Below, one piece after another: positions 55,574 to 64,000 of a stretch of DNA of 64,000 bases; the first letter of the stretch is position 1; each line of letters starts with the position of its first letter. The DNA comes from Rhododendron vialii (taxonomy: Eukaryota; Streptophyta; Magnoliopsida; Ericales; Ericaceae): assembly GCF_030253575.1 (NCBI RefSeq), contig NC_080564.1, forward strand, positions 4,198,501 to 4,262,500, written 5' to 3'. The notes below the pieces were generated by a model. The model was not told where the DNA came from and did not search any database. It saw only the letters and a list, made by a program, of their open reading frames with translations. Made by a program: the position numbers and the translations under genes.

Positions 55574-58500
55574 TCATGTCTGGCCACACTTGCTTAGGCA
55601 GGCAACTCCCTCTTCCAGGTAATCTTCTCTGCTAATCCAGAACTCAGGTGCATCCTGCACAAGTAATCAAATTTCTCCACACATTCAATGTCTGCTGCCT
55701 ATCTTTCTTTTTTATTACTTGTATTATTTTTTTTGGATCCGACATGAAGAATTGCATTTCATGAAAAGCCTTGCGGCACAATGAAAAGGAAAATACAGCC
55801 AAACCTGGCAGACTAATGCCCGAATCCAAACAAGAGCCAAATGCTCTCTTCACACCGAAAACAAAGTTCGGGACAAGTGGAGTTTGCGATCAAGACAAAC
55901 AATCCCCTAAGGCTGGCAGATATCCCATTCGACGATTTACACAAGCACCGATGGAGACCTCCTCCATAGATCTGCTATCTAAAAGCCAATGCTGGCGGGC
56001 TCATGGTGTAGAGAGAACGCCAACAAAGTCAGCGACACGACCACAGGGGGCATGATACCATATCCAGGGCCAAAACACGAATCAAAAAAAAGTAAGGAAA
56101 TTATTACCCACCACCATCACCTACCGGATATGGGAAACCAGACCGGGAAAACCGCCGGACCGGGAAGACCAGCTGGAAACAGAAGCCAAACTAAGGAAAA
56201 TAAGATAGAAAGAAAAACCCTAACCCATCCTCATTGTTATTGTCCGCCGTCGGCCACCATCTACCAGATTTGAGCTAAAAAGGAGATGGATTGGAACTAA
56301 ACCCACACGCCACCATCTGAGCCTGGACGCCGCTCATCTACACTTAATTAAGACACAAAACGGAGAGGGATACACACAAGCAGCGGAGAGGAGAGAGGAG
56401 GATGAGGGGAAATACAGGAAGAAGGGGGGGAGGGGGGGGAGGTGGAGGAGGCGGCCTCCTCCCCCCGACGGAAACCCTAGTTGCAGAGAGAGAAAAGGTT
56501 TTTTTTTTTTTTTTGAGAGAGAAAGCTATACCTTCATAATTCCTGCAAGGACTGCCCCTCCAAGGTACACCATGTGCTTTCTTCGTGGCGGATCCTCTAT
56601 TCGCAACCGTAGTTTCTGTAACAATAGAAGTAGAAGATGACAAATTGAGTTTGTGACTAACTGTAGTTTCTGAGCCAAGTGGAACTACATAAACTCCTCA
56701 CTAATAAACAAGTCAAAAGCATATCTTTAGTCGTCTATTCAACTGTCTACAAGAATATGTTAGTTGTTCATTTATTTGTCTAGATATCTTCGTTGTATCT
56801 ATGAAAACATTGCACACAAGACAACCATTTTAACCTTCATCACCAAAAAGCATTTCAATTTCTTTCAATTGTACAGCGGCCGATCCCACTGGCCCTCACA
56901 TCTCTATTTTGTGTACTACCTGATGCATAGTGTTTGAAGAGAACTTCAAAATTCAGCTTATCACACTCCTCCTCGCATTCCATCCTACTCACTGGGACAA
57001 GTTCGGATTACCGAAACAAATGGTTCCCTCTAGCCAAATAATCCAGCTAAAAGACATGAAAACTGAAAGCAATTTAACATTTAGTCTCCGTCTGAACAAG
57101 TTAACCTGAGGTGGATACCCCAGTAAGGCTCCATTTTGGAATTCTGGAAAACCACTACAAGGAGATTACCCTATCAGATCAAGATCAAATTGACTAGTGA
57201 ACTTGGATATGGAATGATACCCTCGTTATTAGATTGACATTTTAAAGAATCTGATTTTTATCCGTCTCCTTTTCTTCTCTTTTCATTCATGGGTAATTCA
57301 GATCTTACCTTCAACCCATCCTTGTTTCCCTTCAAAACAACTTCAAGGTAACGGTCTAAAATTTCTTTCTCCAGGCTGTAGAAAATGAAAAAAGAACAAC
57401 AAACTTTAACAATGTCCTGGCACAAAAAATTACAGAAACCACAAGACTAGAAATCTCCATACTAAAAGGTAGAGGATGGTCGGACCACTATTCAGAAGGC
57501 CAGAAGATCTGATGCATCCCAAATTAAAAAGCCGCATGCTAAAAGGTAGAGGATGGTCAGACCACTATTCAGAAGGCCAGAAGATCCTAATGTATCTACA
57601 ATTACATAGCCGCACACGTCTAGTAAGGAACAACCAGAAGAGATCAACTAAATATGGATAGGAGAATATTACAAGATTGTAAGATACCATTTGTTTTTAG
57701 TTCTAAGATTGTAACACATACAAAATTGAAGTTTCTATAAAGAACCTAGAGCCAAATGAAGAACCTAAAACAATGATTACGTGGGCTAAAATTTGAAAAG
57801 TCTGATAAGTTGAAACTCCATGCAAATAGAACTTACGAGAAACAATAGGAAGATACCAACAAGAAGAAAGCAGCGGAATGGAAAAAAGATTTAAGGTTAT
57901 TACCGACTAGGCAATCCAGGATACATAGTACTCCCTCCACTTAAAACTATGTGTTGGTAGAGCTGCCAAAATTAGATTAAATTAGGAGCTAAAAAATACA
58001 TGAAATAATCCAAATTCAATACGAAGAGTATATGGCCCCAGGCCTCCAGGACCTGCCTCTAATGTGTATGATAAATTTTGTTTCTCAGAAGTTTCTCTCT
58101 CTCTTTTTTTTTTCATGGAACATATTTTGGTTCTCTCACGAACTAACCACCTCAAGTGTTCCATAAATCAGTTTGGTAACGCACATGTGCAGGCAAAGCA
58201 TGCTCGTTTTTTAATCAAAGCACAAACATTTATGAATAGCTGTCATAACTGCCAAGGCACCAGCACTATCCATGACAAGACAATAAGCTGCTAGATTTCA
58301 TCTTTCACTTCTCGAGGGAATAAAGAATAATATGCAAAGGCCGACCTTATCTTCTCTTCTATAAGCACAGGAACTTGGCCTGCACCCCTATTCCTCTTAT
58401 GGCGTATTTTAACAGACTTGAAAGAAAAGTTGTTGAAATAGGTTCTTCAATAAGGTCAAAGATGACATGGCAAAGTCCCATTGAAAGCAAAAAGAAGCAA

Positions 58501-61500
58501 CGGCAGAGACTACTGACCCTCTTCTTGTTCCTAGCCTTTTCTTACGAGTCTGGGAAGCCTAGAATCCTCAATATGAGGGATCCCTCAAAATAGAGAAGGG
58601 TGGGAAGGACTTCCACAAGAACCTCCCCCCTCTTCTCGGTCAAGATAGATGGGAAGGAGCCCTATCGAGTAAATGCCAAAACCAGGCTCTTTATTTATGT
58701 ACATACACTTTAGTTTCAGGGTGGGGCCACCCTTCCTCCTGCAAATCCGGCCATTTCTGAACCTTTCTTTCCCACCCATTCAATGGAGGACTTCTCAATT
58801 ATTGCGATTCCCAGCCCCGTTAGCTTCTTAGTTTAGAATATAATAATAAGAAGCTCCCCTTTTAATAAATATTAAGGCTATGGCCTATGAAGCCCTTCCT
58901 TCAGCTGGTTTTGGCTTGCCCCTTTACTTGGTTCAGTCAATTATTAGTTATGTTTCAGCTATTAGTTAGCCATGGAGAAAGAACTCTTGGGATATGGCAT
59001 CTGTGAGTTGAAGTTCCCGAGTTTGACTTTCTTTATTAGCTACATCTATAGCATGGCTAGAGTATCATCATCAAACATCTAGAGGCTGAAAAGCCGTAGT
59101 GCGCTAGCACTAATGCAATTGATTCGGATTGGATTTCCTTCGAGCCACACCTCCCAAGAATCTTATGCACGTAGCTCGCAGGAAGCTAGCTCTTTGTTCC
59201 GAGCGCTAGCAAGATAGACAGTTCCATGTATTTGCAAAAGTCATAGAGGAGATACCATCTTTTAAGTAGGCATTATTGCAATGAAATGTTCCACATACCA
59301 TCATTCGATTATCGATATCCATTTCCTGAATACAACGAAATACCATGTCAGCCATTCCATCACCTTCAACATCTATGAGCTCCTGCAAGAGGAAAGCACC
59401 TTTTAACTTTTATCTGTGTGACCTCCTAGCTCTTAAATTCAAGTACGTTAAAGCTTTTAAAATTAGCATTCTAGGGGTTGGTCTACAATCAGTTGACACT
59501 GATTGTTTTAGCAGCACTCAAAACTGTTTGTTTCATCAGCATACCAATCTGATTATAAAAATCTGAGTCATCAGTACAAAACTTGTAAGGAAGGCTCAAA
59601 ATATGCCATCTCGTCAGGGCCGGCCCAAGGTATTTGGATGCCTTAGGCCAAGTGGTGGAATAATGTCCTACATAAATTTTCTAATTTAAAAACAATAAAC
59701 AGAAATACTTTTCTACTCATATAGGAGTACAATTTTCATTCATACTATTCAACATGGTAAATATTTCGGCCTTAATGGCTTGTGCGGTTGCAATAATATT
59801 CAGTGGACTCAGGTTTGAGTCACAGTAGCCCCAATTTGTGTGATAGGAGGAAATATTTTTTGGCAAAAAGACACTACAAAAAAGTACCTTACTAGGATTT
59901 GAATCTAGACATCTTATGTAAAAGAGCAAACACTTTACTATTGAACCACCAAAGGAGTTTCTATTGTAGTTGCACACAGAATATATATATATATACTTAT
60001 CTTAAAAAGGGGGGCATGCCCCATTTTTGGCCCAAAATATGGAGGCCTCTTGGGCCTTCCCATTGGGCCGGCCCTGAATCTCGTTACCCAAAATCTGGGC
60101 TTCAAGAACTCACACCTTCATAACAATCTAACTATTCTGATTAGAAATGTAAATAGGATTCAAACTCTATGAAAATAAATATACCATATTTAAATCAAGC
60201 TACTACGACTTCCAACTCAGCAACATTTTTTGTATGACAAAGGTCATAACTGTATTGTTTCTACACTCCATCAAGTCTCTCTGTCATGGGCTATGTGTAT
60301 ATATATATACAGTCCGGATCTCCTAAGGGATCCCGCATGGCCTTACTGTGCGGGACTCCCCTTCCCGATCGAATTGCGACGATCCGAGCCGCTCAAAGTG
60401 ATCAGAACGTGATTTTAAAGGTACCCGCGAGAAATCAGCAAAAAAAATGATCGGGAAGGGCTTGATCCGAATAGTTTTTTATTGAATGGTTCAGTAAAAA
60501 ACTGCTCGGATCAAGCCCTACCCGATCATTTTTTTTGCTAATTTCTCGCAGGTACCCTTAAAATCACGTTCTGCACACTTTGAGCGGCTCAGATCGTTGC
60601 AATTTGATCGGGAAAGGGGAGTCCCGCACGGTAAGACCGCGCGATATCCCTCATTGGATCCTAAGTATGTGTGTGTGTGTATATATATATATAAGGACCA
60701 CCTCATTTTAATAAAATGCGGACCTCCCTTTCCCGATTGAATTTCGATGATCCGAGCTGCTCAATGTGTTCAGAACATGATTTTAAGGGTACCCGCGAGA
60801 AATCATCAAAAAAAATGACCGGGAAGGACTTCATCTGAGCAGTTTTTGTTTGTTTTTTAGCGAACGGTTCAAACAAAAACTGCTCGGACGAAGCCCTTTC
60901 CGGTCATTTTTTTTGCCGATTTCTCACGGGTACTCTTAAAATCACGTTCTGAACACATTGAGCGGCTCGGATCATCGAAATTCGATCGAAAAATGGGAGA
61001 AATGAGGAGGTTCGCATTTTAACTAAAATAAGGACTCCCTCGTTTGAGACTGACTCTGTGTGTGTGTGTGTGTGTATATATATCACCATAGTAATTCTCT
61101 TTGACTGCCAACACCAAAGGTTGTCCATGAGTCATAGAGGAGTGGCTACACGTGGAAAGTTGAGATCCATCAGGAAGCTTTGTAGGGTACTGAGTTGCTC
61201 TTCAACTTGTATTTTTTCGATGTGGGACAAGTCCATGAAACCCCTTCTGATAAGTGCCAAAATATACGTATTTTGGCCCTCCAATCTATATTTATTAGTC
61301 TTTTATATTTGTTAATTGGTATTTATTATGTGTTTTTACGTTTACATGTTGCTCGAGCTCGGTTTCCAAGATTTTGGGTAAAAACGGAAGTTAGCAAAAG
61401 TTTTGGGTCGAAGTGCAGAGTGCTTTGGAATTTTGGATGGTTAATTTAATATTAGACAAAGCCCAAGGGACCACTATGTGATTAATGCCTTCAATCCCTA

Positions 61501-64000
61501 TAAAACCAACGTTATACCCTACTGACTTGGCGGCTTTTGGAAACGGGTCGTGCAACGGAGTGCTTTGGAATTTTGGATGGTTAATTTAATATTAGACAAA
61601 GCCCAAGGGACCATTATGTGATTAATGCCTTCAATCCCTATAAAACCAACGTTATACCCTACTGACTTGGCGGCTTTTGGAAACGGGTCGTGCAACGGAG
61701 GCAGTGGACGTGCAAGGAAGTTGTAGTTGCTGTTCTTTGATCATGGAGATTACATCAGTGCCTTCTGATTCTCTTCTCTCCATGAGCAACTAATTCTCTT
61801 TCTTAGGGTGTAGATGAAACCCTAACCAAGTAACTATGTTTTTACATTAATTTGGGATTTCGATTACTGAAGCGACGGTTGCATAATGCTGAGACTTATT
61901 TTTATGCTTCGATCTTATTCTTTCAATTTAGTGTTATGTGTTTGTTTTTTGTGATTGCAAATACATAGTTATGCAACGGTATTCTTGTGCATGGAATTGA
62001 GTATTAGGATAATCTATGCCTAGGGAAGACGAGTCGTGCCAAGATTAATTAGTTGTAGAATCGAAGACGATTCGTGCCAAACGAAGATAGGTTATGCCCG
62101 GTTTTCAAGTACATGCTACTTTCTTGGCGATATCGTTAGGGCTTGTAGCTTCTGGCGAATCATTGTCGTTCGGTAATTGGTTTCCTAAAATCGATACAAT
62201 CACATTGTTACGAAGTTAGGGTGGATTCGAAACCCTAAGACATTTTTTTCATATTCGAATTCAATATCTCTCTTACTTTCAATTATTTAGATAATTTCAG
62301 TTAAACAAACTCCAATCACTTTTTCTTGAATTGAATTAAGAATCGATTTTTGAAATAAATAACTTAGCCTCTTGATCTCCGTGGTACGATACCTGGACTT
62401 AAATCACTATTCTATTTGAATTGAGGTTTTCGCTCAGTTTTAATTATTTATTTTGGTGTGAAAAACTGACTACCACCTTCCTTCTTCTTTTGCTTTTCCT
62501 TGAGTCCCACATCGCTACTTTAGAAGAAAAAAACACCACAGAATGCTTTATAACTTGAGGGCTTCAACTTATTTCCCTTGAGCACTAAACTCGAACGCAT
62601 TTTCTGAGCCTAAGCGAGCTGAGCTCGAGCTTTGTAAAAATATCTCGAGCCAAGCTCGAGCTTGCGTCTTGCAGCTCGTCACAAGCTCAAGCCGAGCTCG
62701 AGCCAACCCGATTTTTGACGAGCCGAGCTTGAGCACTCTAAAACTCGGCTCGTTTGCAGCCCTAACTACGACCACATATTTATTCATAATCTGCCATGTG
62801 TGTTCTAGGGCCATTGCCTCTCTCGTAGAAGTCCCATCACGTGAAAAAGTGCAATGATGTTCATTTTCACAACCAAGCGAGCATACATACATGTCGTTCA
62901 GATATATTCCATTCATGGTTTGTTTGTTCATGTGGCAAGCCAAACAAAATGAGATAAGCATCTCCTAAAAACAAACCTAATCAACGTGAGAACACATATC
63001 AATACAAACTAAGACAACTAAATGGGCAGTGGCACAGCAAACCATTTTTATAACAAACGGCTACCCTAAAGCACCCAAATTCTAGAAGAGCACAAAATGA
63101 AAAGCCATATTCAAAAGAAGCAGAGACATAGTATGGAAAGGAATATTCAGATGTAACAAGGCAGGAGACAAGTGAACAGCAAAAGAACGGACTTACAGGA
63201 GTAAAAAGAGCCTCAGGGGCCTGAAATCTTTCGGTGCCAACTTTGATGACCCTTCCATCTGGCAGCTGATTAGCAAAATTTTATTATCAATTATGAAAAA
63301 GCACGTCCAATTCTAACCAGCAAAAGAATTACCTAAGCCATATCTCCGAAGAACAAATGAAATCAACATATTCAACAGATTATACTTTTTTGTTACAAGA
63401 GATATTTATACTTCAACTGCTAAGTATTCAGCATGAAATAAGATCGATATCAAACTACTAGAACATAATTAAAAATCAAGTTACAAAGAATGCTTGGAAC
63501 CTCACACTTGGGACCTTTTATGCTACCGGTGTTACAGTCACACACGCATAGAGGAACCGTGAACTTGGTAACATAGAAGATCTTCTACAATTAGACACAA
63601 CAAGAGAATTAACTTACAGTATAATTCTTAACAAGGATGGTAGTCTCAAGTCCCAATTGATACTCCCTTTTGTAGTCATAACTGCAAGGGAATAGATCCA
63701 ATAAGAAGCAATCAAACAGATTTCGAAAAAGTATGCCAAACTATGATATTTTTTGTGCACCTTATATAGCAAAGCTTCTCTTTGATGTCTCTAACAGTCT
63801 CAAAGTCAGCATTCCTATTCATCGAATACCTTCATAAAAGAAAGCTTGTGTTGCAATCAAAGCATAAATACTTACTCCAAATCACAGGAATGCAAAGAAT
63901 AATGATAATCTAAATGACGCGGCTTAGAAAGATATTGACACACACCCTCTACGTTGAAGTAGATCAACAAGATAAGAAGTTATGTGCCGGCCAGCTACGT
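55574..64000 (-). CDS. ARP2: Actin-related protein 2 (ARP2), 3' part; runs off the right edge
   Basis: Nine minus-strand exons are in the window: 63946-64000 (partial), 63761-63829, 63618-63681, 63197-63265, 59299-59382, 57904-57962, 57309-57375, 56532-56615 and 55574-55654, all GT-AG. They encode the last 209 residues of a protein of about 390. ARP2 with ARP3 nucleates branched actin filaments in the Arp2/3 complex, acting downstream of SCAR/WAVE in trichome and epidermal cell shape. Read in order the blocks are [116 protein letters not shown] and [20 protein letters not shown]. The actin-fold nucleotide-binding SGGSTMYPG loop is intact. The introns are large: 3,814 bp (59383-63196) and 1,336 bp (57963-59298), with several insertions, yet the exons and frame are intact. 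Confidence 0.96.
55712..56510 (-). mobile_element. LINE-like non-LTR retroelement in the last ARP2 intron
   Basis: On the minus strand it has a CT/GC-rich start (CAACTAGGGTTTCCGTCGG and a CCTCCTCC-rich tract), then GC-rich ATG-poor sequence such as GATGGTGGCGTGTGGG, an interior ending CCAGGTTTGGCTGTATTTTC, and an A-rich 3' tail near 55712-55740 (AATAATACAAGTAATAAAAA). This order recalls a plant LINE 5' UTR joined to a 3' UTR with the coding part lost, like an internally deleted LINE. I found no target duplication and limits are approximate. It lies in the same strand direction as ARP2. Confidence 0.45.
57462..57615. repeat. 77-bp tandem duplication in ARP2 intron
   Basis: CTAAAAGGTAGAGGATGGTC followed by CCACTATTCAGAAGGCCAG occurs at 57462-57538 and again from 57539. 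The copies differ mainly towards their right ends. Non-coding. Confidence 0.8.
58330..59225. other. Likely mitochondrial DNA insertion (NUMT) in ARP2 intron
   Basis: A stretch of about 900 bp whose base composition is higher in GC than the surrounding intron and whose style is that of plant mitochondrial intergenic DNA: GATAGATGGGAAGGAGCCCT, GAAGCCCTTCCTTCAGCTGG, TTGGCTTGCCCCTTTACTTG, TAGCACTAATGCAATTGATT and GAAGCTAGCTCTTTGTTCCG. It has no ORF, no inverted ends and no A tail, so it is not a usual transposon. Based on pattern memory only; boundaries are approximate. Confidence 0.45.
59615..60076. mobile_element. hAT-type element with 8-bp target duplication in ARP2 intron
   Basis: It starts CAGGGCCGGCCCAAGG and ends CCATTGGGCCGGCCCTG, clear hAT-type inverted ends. 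The flanks are CATCTCGT (59607-59614) and AATCTCGT (60077-60084), matching at 7 of 8 positions. Inside, on the minus strand, a tRNA-like stretch (GGTGGTTCAATAGTAAAG and GATTCAAATCC, about 59899-59962) is visible. It is 462 bp and non-coding. Confidence 0.85.
60311..60664. mobile_element. Long hairpin element, copy 1 in ARP2 intron
   Basis: A near-perfect palindrome with arms of about 175 bp centred near 60488. The left arm reads GATCTCCTAAGGGATCCCGC, CCCCTTCCCGATCGAATTG, GATCCGAGCCGCTCAAAG, GTGATTTTAAAGGTACCCGC and GATCGGGAAGGGCTTGATCC; the right arm gives the reverse complement. TA dinucleotides (60296-60310) precede it and GT/TA repeats (60666-60692) follow it. Confidence 0.8.
60694..61040. 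mobile_element. Long hairpin element, copy 2 in ARP2 intron
   Basis: A second palindrome with arms of about 170 bp centred near 60866. The core matches copy 1, but the outermost part differs (AGGACCACCTCATTTTAATA on the left, TTTTAACTAAAATAAGGACT on the right). It follows a GT/TA repeat and a further GT/TA run starts at about 61058. Confidence 0.8.
61248..62475. mobile_element. Solo LTR of an LTR retrotransposon, in ARP2 intron
   Basis: Begins TGATAAGTGCCAAAATATAC and ends AAAAACTGACTACCA, so it has TG...CA ends, and the 5-bp duplication CCTTC flanks it at 61243-61247 and 62476-62480. The length of 1,228 bp and the absence of internal genes make it a solo LTR left by recombination between the two LTRs. 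The family is probably a Gypsy type; I cannot be more exact. A 140-bp unit is duplicated in tandem within it (61420-61559 and 61560-61699). The almost identical copies suggest that duplication is young. Confidence 0.75.
62578..62764. mobile_element. Truncated hAT-type element, relative of 5183-5577
   Basis: Right end CGGCTCGTTTGCAGCCCTA matches the hAT-type family end; the inside holds GAGCTGAGCTCGAGC and CAAGCTCGAGCTTG words. The left end is missing. It lies in the large ARP2 intron just right of the solo LTR. Confidence 0.6.

Noticed and set aside
55771-56273. Two 94-codon plus-strand ORFs
   Set aside because: They lie antisense within the LINE-like insertion and show no known domain.
58375-58593. 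72-codon ORF inside the suspected mitochondrial segment
   Set aside because: It does not resemble a mitochondrial gene product I know, so I treat it as chance.

Overview
The window is nuclear DNA from a flowering plant, most likely a woody eudicot; I cannot name the species. The evidence is plant-type genes with many short introns, a plant-only gene set (a NAC factor, a CC-type glutaredoxin of the ROXY group, a membrane-anchored ubiquitin-fold protein), AT-rich intergenic DNA and a heavy load of small plant transposons. There are eight well-supported protein genes with rebuilt exon structures, one further ARP2 gene cut by the right edge, and one unidentified ORF. I saw no rRNA, tRNA or CRISPR array.

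Layout. 1-8.4 kb: a two-exon gene for an 82-residue protein of unknown function (1446-3239, +), surrounded by a SINE, an hAT-type element and a large palindromic Mutator-like MITE. 8.4-27.5 kb: four genes on the minus strand: a VNI2/NAC083-like NAC factor, a GDPD1-type glycerophosphodiester phosphodiesterase, a DHHC palmitoyltransferase, and a type II membrane protein resembling Arabidopsis At4g12700/At2g04280. 28.3-29.3 kb: an orphan ORF. 31.6-36.2 kb (+): an RPRD1/CREPT-like RNA polymerase II CTD-interacting protein. 36-45 kb: gene-free DNA filled with MITEs and a non-LTR retrotransposon fragment. 45.35 kb (+): an intronless ROXY1-like glutaredoxin. 46-51 kb: gene-free, with two SINE copies. 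51.4-54.1 kb (+): a MUB gene. 55.6-64 kb (-): the 3' half of ARP2, whose introns carry a LINE-like insertion, a likely mitochondrial DNA insertion, an hAT element, two long hairpin elements and a solo LTR.

The genes do not form a pathway; they are ordinary housekeeping and developmental genes next to each other. Several encode membrane-linked functions (S-acylation, prenylated ubiquitin-fold protein, phosphodiester lipid turnover), which I take as chance.

The most unusual signal is a family of long palindromic elements at about 6.2-6.7, 27.9, 37.1, 60.3 and 60.7 kb. They share a conserved hairpin core but have different outer arms, and three copies touch TA-rich microsatellites. Many insertions can be placed exactly because target-site duplications are visible: Mutator-like (999-1379, 6024-6892, 32449-32651), hAT (5183-5577, 59615-60076), Tourist (29797-30092), Stowaway (21977-22151, 40484-40719), SINE (46890-47104, 50062-50279), LINE (41885-42334) and a solo LTR (61248-62475). 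All coordinates and splice sites were read by eye.
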